Assembly (NCBI GenBank): GCA_021847735.1
Contig: JAJZQD010000013.1
Span: 1 to 40,943, forward strand
From: Bacillota bacterium
GTDB taxonomy: Bacteria; Bacillota; Thermincolia; Thermincolales; UBA2595
Reading direction: 5' to 3'
DNA: 40,943 bases
Below the pieces are notes generated by a model. The model did not search any database. It was not told where the DNA came from and worked only from the letters and a program-made list of their open reading frames with translations. Position numbers and translations under genes: made by a program. This document shows, piece by piece, positions 15,134-23,592 of the stretch; the first letter of the stretch is position 1; every line of letters begins with the position of its first letter.

Positions 15134-15177
15134 AAGGACTTTTTTTAGTCTTAACCAGTTCAGGGGGTGATTAAAAA

Positions 15178-16047
15178 TCACTCTGGGCTGCCATTTCTGA
15201 CAAAAACTACATCTCCGTAATTCACGCCCAGGTGTGCTGCCACCACAGGACATTTGGCCTTAAGCAGGAAGTAAGTCTTATCACCTGCCAGAGCCGTCCC
15301 CTCCAATGATTCGTAGTTGGCCTGACCTTTGCTAATCACCAAATCAGCCTGCCAAATTTCGGATAAAAACTGCCCAGAACACTTTTCTTCGATAGTCCCC
15401 AGGTAATTGTTTCCATTGGAAACCACCGTGCAAACCGCATTTATCCCGGCCTGCCTGGCATCATCATCAGTGGCGTCATTGAGAATAAAGGATCCTTTGA
15501 CCCCGTAAACCACCTCAACTCCTGCTGCTTCCAAGGTTTCTGCCAGGATACGGTCAAATACGATTTCCCCGCTGTTATCTCCTATTATCAACACCTTTTT
15601 GGCGTCATCCAGCATATCCCGGAACCCATCAAAGTCATCCCTGGCAAAATCAGTCTTAATCACATCTCCTACAGCCGCCCCCAGGTCGTAGTCGTCAAAC
15701 AGGCCCATATCAACGACATTTCCGGCAACAGAAAATCTAACCGCCTGTTTTAAAGGGTCCCGGGCCAGGTGAACCATCTCCCGGAGCCGGTCCAGGAACT
15801 GCAGGGCCTGCCTGTTTGACTCGTCCTTCGCCTGTTTGAAGGGGTCGTCTCCACCCATCATTTCTACAAGCTGGTGCAAAACAATACTGGAATTCTCAGC
15901 CGGGGTACATGCCCTGTCTAAACCGGCCAAAACCGGCAGTAGACCAATTAATAAGTCCTCTCTTTTCTCTTGCGGCCACCCCCCTTTTTCCATAGTATTG
16001 AGACACTGGTTAAGGTAGCACGGGATGCATTCGGCTGTAACCTTCAT
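15178..16047 (-). CDS. DUF89 / ARMT1-like damage-control phosphatase
   Basis: The 289-residue protein matches the DUF89 family of metal-dependent phosphatases. The N-terminal MKVTAECIPCYLNQC carries the cysteine pair found in bacterial and archaeal members. The C-terminal half has the core IIGDNSGEIVFDRILAETL (Asp-Asn motif for the metal), LNDATDDDARQAGI and LVISKGQANYESL. The family hydrolyses small, potentially harmful phosphate esters. Its ATG overlaps the upstream GGCT stop (ATGA), so the two are translationally coupled. The exact substrate is unknown. Confidence 0.85.
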   Translation of the reverse strand: MKVTAECIPCYLNQCLNTMEKGGWPQEKREDLLIGLLPVLAGLDRACTPAENSSIVLHQLVEMMGGDDPFKQAKDESNRQALQFLDRLREMVHLARDPLKQAVRFSVAGNVVDMGLFDDYDLGAAVGDVIKTDFARDDFDGFRDMLDDAKKVLIIGDNSGEIVFDRILAETLEAAGVEVVYGVKGSFILNDATDDDARQAGINAVCTVVSNGNNYLGTIEEKCSGQFLSEIWQADLVISKGQANYESLEGTALAGDKTYFLLKAKCPVVAAHLGVNYGDVVFVRNGSPE

Positions 16048-16538
16048 CTTTTTCCTCCGCAGTAGTCTTCCGCCAAACAGTTGTTTTCACTGATAAACTT
16101 TTTCCAGTCGCCATTATTTATATACACACTATTTTCTTTTAGCTCTTTTATCCGGTTATTTGACCACAAGTATACATAACAAAAGATTATGTTACCATGT
16201 TCATCCCGGACTTCCCTTATTTCCCTTTTATACAAATCCTCCGAGCCTGGCTGGTTAAAATCTTCCAGGTAATCCAATTGAGGCAGCAATTCATTGGCAT
16301 CCTCCAGAAGATATATCTCCCCTTTTACCCTTCCGGGGCCGTCTATGGCTGCCGGGTAACCGTATTTTAAGTGGTAGAGCTCACCCTTCATCTCCCCCGG
16401 CAGGGGCCCACCCACCCGTTCGGCCAGGTATGTGTCATGATTTGCTAACCCTTTCATGAGGGTTCCGTACACAAAAATATAGTCGGTCTGCGCGGTAAAC
16501 CTCCCCTTCCCGGTTTTCTCTGTTACTTCCCACTCCAT
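16044..16538 (-). CDS. Gamma-glutamylcyclotransferase (AIG2-like)
   Basis: The roughly 164-residue protein contains the AIG2/GGCT core: the substrate-binding YIFVYGTLMKG near residue 20, GELYHLKYGYPAAIDG, VKGEIYLL and the aromatic LDYLEDF stretch, with acidic residues where the catalytic Glu is expected. It probably cleaves gamma-glutamyl amines or peptides with release of 5-oxoproline. ATG 16538 is preferred because it directly follows the stop of the upstream DUF3786 gene. A GTG at 16562 would overlap that gene by 23 nt. It is the middle gene of a three-gene operon. Confidence 0.82.
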   Translation of the reverse strand: MEWEVTEKTGKGRFTAQTDYIFVYGTLMKGLANHDTYLAERVGGPLPGEMKGELYHLKYGYPAAIDGPGRVKGEIYLLEDANELLPQLDYLEDFNQPGSEDLYKREIREVRDEHGNIIFCYVYLWSNNRIKELKENSVYINNGDWKKFISENNCLAEDYCGGKR

Positions 16539-16539
16539 T

Positions 16540-17196
16540 CTAAGAATACTGCTGCCCCACAATACCCCTGAGTTTGCGGGAAACCTCCACCCCCAGCACC
16601 CATAACGCGGCTGTGGTCAGGTGCAGCGGGGCGGTTACGTCAAACAGGATATTGGCATTGGGGGCAAACTCCTCGTCCCCCTCCCACAGGCATACAGCCA
16701 GCGGCAGGTTCGCAAATACCGGTATTATCGTGCCGCAGTCACCCAGGCTGGCCTCTTTACCGCCAAACCCGGCGGCAGCCAGTTTAAACAATTCGGTTCT
16801 GTCACCAAAGTCCCGGGCTAGCGGTGTTATGGCTTCCATGACAAAGGGGGCATGATGGTGAGGGCCGTCAGGCAGTTGAATGAAAGAAACCCACGTTCCT
16901 TTTGGGTGTAACCCGCAAGAAAACGTCAGGTATTGGAGAATAAGCACCTTATCGTTTTTTACAAGGTTAAGCGTTTCACCGCCCCTTATTTCTCCGATAG
17001 GGAAATCTACCTCTACGGGCTCATTGAGGTATTTTAACAGTATTTTCCGGCCCTCGTGATCATACTCCGCACCGGCTTTCCGGGTCATCTCCAATGGGTC
17101 CCTGTCCCTAAATTCCTTTATGGCTTCTGAATAAGCATTGACATCACACACGGCCAACCCTCCACTAGTCCGGCATGCGTCTTCAAATAGGTTCAC
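16540..17196 (-). CDS. DUF3786 domain-containing protein
   Basis: The 218-residue soluble protein resembles DUF3786 proteins of anaerobes: MTRKAGAEYDHEGRKILLKYLNEPVEVDFP near the N-terminus, LILQYLTFSCG, WVSFIQLPDG, AAGFGGKEASLGDCG and LWEGDEEFAPNANILFDVTAPLHLTTA. Homologues are often linked to corrinoid or one-carbon genes, but no such partner lies here. The assigned GTG 17196 lacks a clear ribosome binding site, so the start is uncertain. It heads an operon with GGCT and DUF89 genes. The function is unknown. Confidence 0.8.
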   Translation of the reverse strand: MNLFEDACRTSGGLAVCDVNAYSEAIKEFRDRDPLEMTRKAGAEYDHEGRKILLKYLNEPVEVDFPIGEIRGGETLNLVKNDKVLILQYLTFSCGLHPKGTWVSFIQLPDGPHHHAPFVMEAITPLARDFGDRTELFKLAAAGFGGKEASLGDCGTIIPVFANLPLAVCLWEGDEEFAPNANILFDVTAPLHLTTAALWVLGVEVSRKLRGIVGQQYS

Positions 17197-17300
17197 TTAA
17201 ATATTACTAAAAACTTACTACTACCGCTACATTTTTTTTACCCGTCTGCCGCAAAATATCTAAACAGACTGTTAACGATATTTTGGCCAGAGTGGAAGTG

Positions 17301-18479
17301 ATGCCCTTGTTTACCTTAATCAAAAACGGGGACGTCTATGCCCCCGAAAGCATTGGCCGGCAGGATATTCTCCTGTCCGGCGGAAAAATTGCCATGGTAG
17401 CGTCAAAAATTAACATACCCCGGGACTTTGCCGACCTCAAAGAGATTGATGCCGCCGGAAGCATTGTCGTACCAGGTTTTATCGACCAGCACGTGCATAT
17501 CACCGGCGGCGGCGGTGAGGGTGGTCCTGCGACCAGAACCCCTGAAATCAGCCTGAGCCGGTTGACCACTGCCGGTATCACTACAGTGGTAGGGTTACTT
17601 GGTGTTGACGGCGTGACCAGGAGTGTGGCTGAACTCCTGGCCAAAGCGCGGGCCCTGGAAGGTGAAGGCATAACATCATACATTTACAGCGGAGCTTACG
17701 AGGTACCTACCAGGACCCTTACCGGCTCTGTAAGGACAGATATTGTTTTAATTGATAAGGTTTTAGGCACCGGAGAGATAGCCATTTCAGACCACCGGTC
17801 CGCCCAACCGACTTTTGAAATGCTCACAAAACTGGCGGCCGAAGCCAGGGTCGGGGGATTGCTGGGCAATAAGGCCGGCGTAGTCCATTTGCATGTGGGC
17901 GAAGGCAAACACGGTCTTTCACTGTTATTTGAAATAGTAGACAGGAGTGATATTCCGATAACCCAGTTTGTGCCCACCCATGTTAATCGTCTAAGCAGCA
18001 TTCTCCGGCAGGGGATGACCTTTCTGAAAATGGGCGGGATAGTTGACCTGACCGCCGGTATTACCCCAGACAACGATTCCCCGGACTCCCTTGAGGTTTG
18101 GCGGGCTATCAGCCTCCTGTTAGATGAAAATGCCGACCTTAGTAGGGTTACGGTAAGTTCTGACGGCAATGGCAGTTTACCGCAGTTTGATTCCCAGGGC
18201 AACCTTACCGGGATGAAAATCGGGTTGGTCAGCCAGTTGTGGGATGACGTTGCGGAGTCCGTCAAACGAAATATTATCCCCCTCCCCACTGCCGTCTCCC
18301 TGATTACCCACAATGCTGCCAGAACCCTAAAATTGCTTCCCGCCAAGGGCTTAATCGCCGCCGGCAGTGATGCTGACCTCGTGATAATGAATAGGGCCTA
18401 CAATATCGACAAGGTGATTGCCCGCGGGAGGCTGATGGTCGATAACGGGACCCCGGTAGTAAAAGGGTTTTTTGAATAG
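17301..18479 (+). CDS. iadA: Beta-aspartyl (isoaspartyl) dipeptidase
   Basis: This 392-residue amidohydrolase resembles IadA, the zinc enzyme that hydrolyses isoaspartyl dipeptides from aged proteins. Metal and substrate motifs are visible: VPGFIDQHVHITGGGGEGG (the HxH pair), YSGAYEVPTRTLTGSVRTD, AISDHRSAQPT, GVVHLHVGEGK, FVPTHVNRL and the C-terminal metal Asp in VTVSSDGNGSLP. The length agrees with the family. ATG 17301 is preferred over TTG 17283, whose additional residues are not conserved-looking. Repeat copy C lies 82 nt downstream. Confidence 0.9.
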   Translation: MPLFTLIKNGDVYAPESIGRQDILLSGGKIAMVASKINIPRDFADLKEIDAAGSIVVPGFIDQHVHITGGGGEGGPATRTPEISLSRLTTAGITTVVGLLGVDGVTRSVAELLAKARALEGEGITSYIYSGAYEVPTRTLTGSVRTDIVLIDKVLGTGEIAISDHRSAQPTFEMLTKLAAEARVGGLLGNKAGVVHLHVGEGKHGLSLLFEIVDRSDIPITQFVPTHVNRLSSILRQGMTFLKMGGIVDLTAGITPDNDSPDSLEVWRAISLLLDENADLSRVTVSSDGNGSLPQFDSQGNLTGMKIGLVSQLWDDVAESVKRNIIPLPTAVSLITHNAARTLKLLPAKGLIAAGSDADLVIMNRAYNIDKVIARGRLMVDNGTPVVKGFFE

Positions 18480-18561
18480 AAGGTGGCAGAACACACCTGC
18501 CCTTTCCTTAATATTTCTGTCAAAACTCAAATAAGATTGCCACACCCTCTTCCGTGGTTAA

Positions 18562-18674
18562 TCCCAATTCCAAGACTCCACCTTCTAGAAGGTGGAGTTT
18601 CCACTTTTCTGCTTCAGTGGGGGTAGAGTCCCCCACTGAAGTTTCGATGTTCAGCTTTAGCTGAACGAGTTCAC
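18562..18674 (+). repeat. 113-bp three-hairpin element, copy C
   Basis: This full-length copy differs by TCTAGA instead of TCTATT in the loop of the first hairpin, making that stem fully palindromic. The 5' flank is GGTTAA and the 3' flank after GAGTTCAC is TTTTATTT. It lies between the convergent iadA and gerD-like genes, where its hairpins could also act in termination. Confidence 0.88.
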
Positions 18675-18693
18675 TTTTATTTTTATGAATTTA

Positions 18694-19233
18694 TCAGGTA
18701 CCGCCGCCGCTGCTGCCTCCGACTCCGCCTCCTCCACCTGATGGACCACCACCACCACCGCCACCACCATCGCCACCTTTACCACCCGCCAAAATTTTCA
18801 TCATGGCTTTCTGGACGGCAGAACTTAACGATTTTTGCACTTCAGGTGTATCCAGGGACTTTTTCACATGTTCCTGGAACTGTTTCTGTAGGTCTGACGT
18901 CGATAGGGCTTTTTTCAGGTCTTCCTGTATTTTGACATTAACTTTGGAGGTGTCAAGATTATCAATTATCTTTTTTTGAATAAGCCTGTCAGCCTCCGTT
19001 GTTTTCAGCAATTCCTCCAGCTTCTGGGTTTTGGCGGCATCTTCAATAAGCTTTTTTGTTTCCGGGGATTTCATTTCCTTTTTAACATTTTTCTGTACTT
19101 CTGCGCTGCTATCCTCCGGTTTTTTCTGGGGTTTACCCCCACCTATGGACATAGAGCATCCGACCGACGTAAAACTGAACGCCATGGTAATCAACAGAAT
19201 TATCCCTAAGTTTCTTAAAGTTGGCTTTTTCAT
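18694..19233 (-). CDS. Spore germination lipoprotein, GerD-like
   Basis: The 179-residue lipoprotein has a signal with lipobox SVGC (Cys about residue 26). A long, charged helical region follows with repeats of the form SPETKKLIEDAAK, STSDLQKQFQEHVKKSLDTPEVQKSL, similar to GerD of endospore formers. GerD sits in the inner spore membrane and is needed for rapid nutrient germination. The C-terminal 30 residues are almost pure Gly with a few Ser and Pro; poly-Gly tails also occur in some GerD proteins. ATG 19233 follows GGAAGATGAC. The family assignment rests on layout and repeat pattern. Repeat copy C abuts the 3' side. Confidence 0.72.
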   Translation of the reverse strand: MKKPTLRNLGIILLITMAFSFTSVGCSMSIGGGKPQKKPEDSSAEVQKNVKKEMKSPETKKLIEDAAKTQKLEELLKTTEADRLIQKKIIDNLDTSKVNVKIQEDLKKALSTSDLQKQFQEHVKKSLDTPEVQKSLSSAVQKAMMKILAGGKGGDGGGGGGGGPSGGGGGVGGSSGGGT

Positions 19234-19335
19234 GTCATCTTCCTCCAGACGTTTATGAGTGTTGGCGTTAACCTACCTTTAGGTTTCCGCCTGGTTCAAT
19301 AGATTATTCTGTCCGGAGGAAGTCCTATAAATCAA

Positions 19336-20469
19336 TTAGTCGAGACGCTTTTTCATCCTGATAACCGAAAGAGTAAGGATGCTTATGCCAAAGAGTCCCA
19401 GGAGCAGGATGTCCTGCCAGAGGTACGAAGGGCCGACACCCTTTAAAATAATACCCCTTAGGATGCGGAGAAAATATGTCAGCGGGATAACATAGCCGAT
19501 AGTCTGAATTATCTTGGGCATTGATTCCCTCGGAAACATAAACCCTGACAACAGGACACTGGGCAGTATAATCATGAAGCTGACCTGCATTGCCTGCAGC
19601 TGCGTTTTGGCCACAGTTGAAACAAACATGCCTAAACCCAGAGCCCCCATGAGGAACACAAAGGATAAAGCCAGCAGCAGGATGACACTGCCGTTTACCG
19701 GCACATTAAACCAGAACACTCCAAAACCGAGGATTACGAGCACATCTATAAAGGCTATCACTATATACGGGATTAGTTTGCCGACAATCAGCTCCCCGGG
19801 TTTGACAGGGGTGATTATCAACTGTTCCAGGGTGCCCCGCTCGCGTTCGCGGACAAGGGCAAAAGCTGTCAACATCATTGTGATGTTCTGCATTATCAGT
19901 CCTATGAGGCCGGGGATGTTGAATTTCATACTTTCCATGTTTGGGTTGTACCATATCCTATACCTGAGGTCCAGGGCCGGTTTAAGGCTTATCCCAAGGC
20001 CGGCCTGCTGGAGGGTCTTTATCTTAAAATCAAAGGACTTAGTCTGGGCCACCACCTGGGCGCTGGAAAGGGCCGTCCTTGCCACCAGAGGGTCAGACCC
20101 GTCAACTACCAACTGCAGCTGGGTCTGCTCGTTCCTGTGGAGTTTCCTGGCATAGTCCGGAGGGATTATGAGACCTACCCTGGCCTTCCCGCTGTCAAGC
20201 AAGTGAGTCATTTCCTTGAAGTCACTAACATAGGTGTCTATATCGAAATACCCGGTATTCCTGAATATTTCTATTAACTGGCGGCTTTCCTGGCTTTTGG
20301 ACTGGTCCAGAACAGCTGTATTGATGTGTTCCACATCGGTAGTCACCGCGTAACCGAAAATTAACAGCATCATTATCGGCAGCACAAAGGCCATTACTAA
20401 ACTAGGCGGGTCACGCTTAATTTGGATTATTTCCTTTTTAACTATAGACAACAGCCTTTGCATGTTCAT
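19336..20469 (-). CDS. ABC-2 type transporter permease
   Basis: The 377-residue permease has one N-terminal helix (PSLVMAFVLPIMMLLIFGYAV), a large extracytoplasmic domain of about 150 residues, then five C-terminal helices with the ABC-2 signature RERERGTLEQLIITPVKPGELIVGKLIPY. The architecture is that of YbhR/YbhS-type drug exporters. Its ATG overlaps the stop of the ATPase gene (ATGA). It is the last gene of the TetR-HlyD-ATPase-permease operon. Only one permease is present, so the channel is probably a homodimer. Confidence 0.88.
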   Translation of the reverse strand: MNMQRLLSIVKKEIIQIKRDPPSLVMAFVLPIMMLLIFGYAVTTDVEHINTAVLDQSKSQESRQLIEIFRNTGYFDIDTYVSDFKEMTHLLDSGKARVGLIIPPDYARKLHRNEQTQLQLVVDGSDPLVARTALSSAQVVAQTKSFDFKIKTLQQAGLGISLKPALDLRYRIWYNPNMESMKFNIPGLIGLIMQNITMMLTAFALVRERERGTLEQLIITPVKPGELIVGKLIPYIVIAFIDVLVILGFGVFWFNVPVNGSVILLLALSFVFLMGALGLGMFVSTVAKTQLQAMQVSFMIILPSVLLSGFMFPRESMPKIIQTIGYVIPLTYFLRILRGIILKGVGPSYLWQDILLLGLFGISILTLSVIRMKKRLD

Positions 20470-21257
20470 TCTTTCTCACCCCCGGAAATAGACGGGGCCT
20501 GGGCTGCAAACATTTGCCTGACCCGGTCCAGTTCGTGTTTCCCGACAAAGGAGATGAAGACATCTTCGAGGGAGTCATACCCGTATTGCTGCTTAAGCAA
20601 GGCAGGGGCGCCAAAAGCCGCCAGGGCGCCGTTATTAATAAACCCAACAGTGTCGCAAAGCTCGGCTTCATCCATGTAGTGGGTAGTCACAAAAACAGTT
20701 ATCCCGTTTTGAGAGAGATACCTGATGATTTCCCAGAAGATTCTTCTCGACACCGGGTCGACCCCTGCAGTCGGTTCGTCAAGAAACAGCAGGGGCGGCT
20801 CGTGCAGAAGGGCGCAGCCCAGGGCCAGCCGCTGCTTCCAACCCCCGGACAGCATCCTGGCCTGGAAGTTTTCCCTGCCCTGCAGATTGGCCAGTTCGAT
20901 AATTTCCGCCATTCTTTTGTTCGTCTTTGTACTGTCCAGACCGTATATCCCAGCGTAAAACTCAAGGTTCTCCCTAACAGTCAGCTCTTCGTAGAGGCTG
21001 AATTTCTGGGACATATACCCGATATTTTGCTTTATTTTTTCCGTCTCCCGGTAAATATCATATCCCAGGACCGTTCCCGTCCCCGAGGTTGGGCTGAGAA
21101 TACCGCATATCATCCTGATAGTCGTTGATTTGCCGGAACCGTTGGGACCTAGAAATCCAAATATTTCCCCGGCCCGGACATTAAATGAAACATTATTTAC
21201 CGCCATATGATTACCGAATTTTTTAGTCAGTTCTTTTACTTCCACAGCTATTGCCAA
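20466..21257 (-). CDS. ABC transporter ATP-binding protein
   Basis: This 263-residue nucleotide-binding subunit has Walker A GFLGPNGSGKSTTIR, signature ARMLSGGWKQRLALGCALLHE (LSGGW variant of LSGGQ), Walker B LLFLDEPTAGVD and switch histidine FVTTHYMDEAE. It is of the drug-export (CcmA/YbhF) type. It overlaps the downstream permease gene by 4 nt and follows the HlyD gene closely, so expression is coupled. It powers export by the neighbouring permease. Confidence 0.92.
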   Translation of the reverse strand: MAIAVEVKELTKKFGNHMAVNNVSFNVRAGEIFGFLGPNGSGKSTTIRMICGILSPTSGTGTVLGYDIYRETEKIKQNIGYMSQKFSLYEELTVRENLEFYAGIYGLDSTKTNKRMAEIIELANLQGRENFQARMLSGGWKQRLALGCALLHEPPLLFLDEPTAGVDPVSRRIFWEIIRYLSQNGITVFVTTHYMDEAELCDTVGFINNGALAAFGAPALLKQQYGYDSLEDVFISFVGKHELDRVRQMFAAQAPSISGGEKE

Positions 21258-21269
21258 TCTCGTTCCCCC

Positions 21270-22298
21270 CTATCGGGTGAAGATTTTAATGTCAGCGGGC
21301 AGCCCGGGTTTGAGCTGTTCTTTACCATCGGTGATTTTAATTTTGACGGCAAAGACCATGTTAACTCTTTCTTCTTTGGTCTGCAGGTTTTTCGGAGTGA
21401 ATTCGGCCTTATCGGAAATATAAGATACCTGACCGTGAAATGGTTTGTTTGGGTAGGCGTCAACATAGATTTCCGCTTTCTGTTTTAACTTGATTTGGGG
21501 CAGGTCTTTTTCAGGTATATAAACATTTATCCACATATCCGCGGTATCTGTGACACTTACCACGGCAGCACCGGGGGAAACAAATTCGCCCTTGTTGAAG
21601 TTAAGGGAACTGACCACCCCGTTTGTCGGGGCGTAAAGTACAGTTTTGGCCAACTGCACCCTGGCTATGGAAAGGCCGGCCTGGGCCTGGGCCACCCCGG
21701 CATCGGCAATATTGATAGTCTCCTGGGTAGAGCCGGTTTTCAGGAGGTCAAGCTGGTCTTCGGCCGACTTTCTCTGGGCCGCATATGCGTAGTACTGGGC
21801 CTTAGCGGTCTCATACCTGGTGCGGGCATCGGACAATTGCTGGGGGGTAGCCCCTCCTTCTTTCAGCAGCGCCTGTATCCTGTCAAGATTCTCTTTGGCG
21901 TTATTCATACTGTCCCTGGCACCCTGCTGCAGGGAGATCATTTGTCGTACTGCGGCCGAAGCCTGGTCAATAAGCTGCTGCCTGGTACCTGTCTTTGTTT
22001 CTCTCGCCTTTTCCTGGGCCGCCCGGTATACGGCCTCCGCCTGCTGGACCTGCAGCGCCTGGACTGTTCCGTCTATTCTGGCCAGGACATCTCCCTGCTT
22101 AACAGCTTTGCCTTCGTAAACAAGAACCTCGGTTATCTTGCCCCCTGATTCGGCATTCACATTTGTCTCGGTCGCTTCAACTGTCCCGGATGCAGAAATA
22201 TTTTGGTCCTTTGATGTGCTACACCCTAGGGCGGCAAATACCAACACCACAATAAAAGCTGCTGCGAAAAAGCACCGGTTCTTTTTAATCTGCATCAT
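21270..22298 (-). CDS. HlyD-family periplasmic adaptor, lipoprotein
   Basis: The roughly 342-residue adaptor has an N-terminal hydrophobic segment ending in a lipobox-like FAALGC, so it may be lipid-anchored. A first biotinyl-lipoyl half (GGKITEVLVYEGKAVKQGDVLARID) follows, then a long coiled-coil hairpin (about residues 80-200), the second lipoyl half (LYAPTNGVVSSLNFNKGEFVSPGAAVVSV) and a C-terminal beta-barrel (EIYVDAYPNKPFHGQVSYI). It resembles YbhG-type adaptors. ATG 22298 overlaps the TetR stop (ATGA) and follows GGAGGTGCAGC. It presumably links the ABC exporter to the exterior. Confidence 0.88.
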   Translation of the reverse strand: MMQIKKNRCFFAAAFIVVLVFAALGCSTSKDQNISASGTVEATETNVNAESGGKITEVLVYEGKAVKQGDVLARIDGTVQALQVQQAEAVYRAAQEKARETKTGTRQQLIDQASAAVRQMISLQQGARDSMNNAKENLDRIQALLKEGGATPQQLSDARTRYETAKAQYYAYAAQRKSAEDQLDLLKTGSTQETINIADAGVAQAQAGLSIARVQLAKTVLYAPTNGVVSSLNFNKGEFVSPGAAVVSVTDTADMWINVYIPEKDLPQIKLKQKAEIYVDAYPNKPFHGQVSYISDKAEFTPKNLQTKEERVNMVFAVKIKITDGKEQLKPGLPADIKIFTR

Positions 22299-22939
22299 TG
22301 CTGCACCTCCAACTTGCATTTGTTGACTCTTATTCCGTTTAAAAAGAGGTCCACCACTTGTTCAATCACTAAATCGTCGTCAAAACTGACATACTTGTCT
22401 GCCAGCAAAAATTCCTTCCAGACCACAAAGACTCCTACCATACCCACCAAAGCACGGGTGGCTACACCGGGGTCGATACCCCTATAAATACCGGCCTCAA
22501 TCCGTTTGGCTATGAACTGCTCCAGGATAACCGCCGCCTTCAGGGCCACCTTTTCAACAAACTGTTCCCTGATTTCCGGGTGAAACTGGGCCTCGGTCAA
22601 TAACAGCCGGAGCAAATCAATGTTCCCCCTGATAAGGCTTAACCTGTTTTTAAGTATTGCTTTAAGTATAATCTCGTCGGTTTCGCCTGACACTTCTTCT
22701 ATAGTATCTGCCAGGGACTGGACAATATAAGGTCCCATTAGATTAAAAAGGATATCCTTTTTTGTCTTGAAATACCGGAAGATTGTCCCCTCGGCAACTC
22801 CGGCTTCATGTGCTATTTCCCGCGTTGTAGCGCCGCTGAACCCCTTTTTGGCAAACACCCGCAGGGCCGCATCCAGAATTTCCTGCTGCCTTTGGGAGGT
22901 CAGCCTTTCGTTACCCTTTATTTTCCCAGTATTATCCAT
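22295..22939 (-). CDS. TetR/AcrR family transcriptional regulator
   Basis: This 214-residue regulator has the N-terminal helix-turn-helix ILDAALRVFAKKGFSGATTREIAHEAGVAEGTIFRYFKTKKDILF, given here only to identify its TetR-type order, and a helical ligand-binding C-terminal domain. It is the first gene of the export operon and overlaps the HlyD gene by 4 nt. A palindrome GAGTGAG-TG-CTCACTC lies between its promoter and start codon, so autorepression of the entire operon is likely, as in CecR/YbiH-type systems. Confidence 0.9.
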   Translation of the reverse strand: MDNTGKIKGNERLTSQRQQEILDAALRVFAKKGFSGATTREIAHEAGVAEGTIFRYFKTKKDILFNLMGPYIVQSLADTIEEVSGETDEIILKAILKNRLSLIRGNIDLLRLLLTEAQFHPEIREQFVEKVALKAAVILEQFIAKRIEAGIYRGIDPGVATRALVGMVGVFVVWKEFLLADKYVSFDDDLVIEQVVDLFLNGIRVNKCKLEVQQ

Positions 22940-22965
22940 GGTAATCCCCCTTAGAAAATCACAAT

Positions 22966-22981
22966 GAGTGAGTGCTCACTC
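22966..22981. promoter_or_regulatory. Palindromic operator for the TetR regulator
   Basis: Perfect 7-bp arms GAGTGAG/CTCACTC flank a 2-nt centre. It lies just downstream of the -10 box, over the expected transcription start, and 26 nt upstream of the tetR start codon. Sites of this form (GAGTGAGTG) are known for CecR-like TetR proteins. Confidence 0.75.
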
Positions 22982-22983
22982 TT

Positions 22984-23012
22984 ATAGTACCCTCTGAGTT
23001 GTTGTTTGTCAA
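22984..23012 (-). promoter_or_regulatory. Sigma-A promoter of the tetR-hlyD-ABC operon
   Basis: On the minus strand a perfect TTGACA is followed by a 17-nt spacer and TACTAT. The downstream operator begins 2 nt after the -10 box, so bound regulator would block RNA polymerase. Confidence 0.75.
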
Positions 23013-23116
23013 TCAGATATCATCTTATGTGTTTTATATCCTAAAACAAGTAATATTTTATTGAAACCGGTAATATTTTTTACAAATACTTGGATTAAAA
23101 TAACGGAGGTGAAAAA

Positions 23117-23515
23117 ATGAGTCTAAAATTAAGTGCAACTGTAAGAACCCCGGGTAATGTCAATTGGACTGCCATTTTTTACGGCACTTTACTGGCGATT
23201 ATTACTTCGATAATACTGATGGCCGTAGGCGGAACTGTAATGTACTACACTGTTTTCAATGAACGGTTAATCCCTGTGTTCGGACTAGCTATCGTGTTTA
23301 TCAGTATATTCCTGGGTGGTCTTATCTCGGCCAGAAGGGCAGGCAAGCTGGGTTGGTTTCACGGACTTGCGGTGGGCATCTTATTCCTGTTTCTGACAAT
23401 CCTCTTTAATGTTCTTGTCCCGGGTGGCATCTTTGGCTTCGCGGTTTTTAAAAAAATTGTCGCTTCTGTAGTAGCCGGATGTCTCGGCGGAATCTGGGGA
23501 GTAGGCCAAAATTAA
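23117..23515 (+). CDS. TIGR04086 family membrane protein
   Basis: The 132-residue protein has four hydrophobic segments and the family-typical start VNWTAIFYGTLLAIITSIILM, with GGLISARRAGKLGWFHGLAVGI in the middle and VAGCLGGIWGVGQ at the end. ATG 23117 follows ACGGAGGTG. The family is typical of Firmicutes (YrzE-like) and has no known function. A strong hairpin terminator follows. It is divergent from the TetR export operon and is probably expressed alone. Confidence 0.8.
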   Translation: MSLKLSATVRTPGNVNWTAIFYGTLLAIITSIILMAVGGTVMYYTVFNERLIPVFGLAIVFISIFLGGLISARRAGKLGWFHGLAVGILFLFLTILFNVLVPGGIFGFAVFKKIVASVVAGCLGGIWGVGQN

Positions 23516-23522
23516 AACACTA

Positions 23523-23549
23523 CAGCCCGCCGGATTGACCGGCGGGCTG
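23523..23549 (+). terminator. Hairpin terminator of the TIGR04086 gene
   Basis: An 11-bp perfect stem CAGCCCGCCGG/CCGGCGGGCTG with a 5-nt loop lies 8 nt after the stop. A smaller hairpin GGTTCGC/GCGAACC at 23560-23577 probably serves the convergent kinase gene. Confidence 0.75.
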
Positions 23550-23592
23550 CTTAAATGTTGGTTCGCTTTGGCGAACCTTCAGATTTATATTT

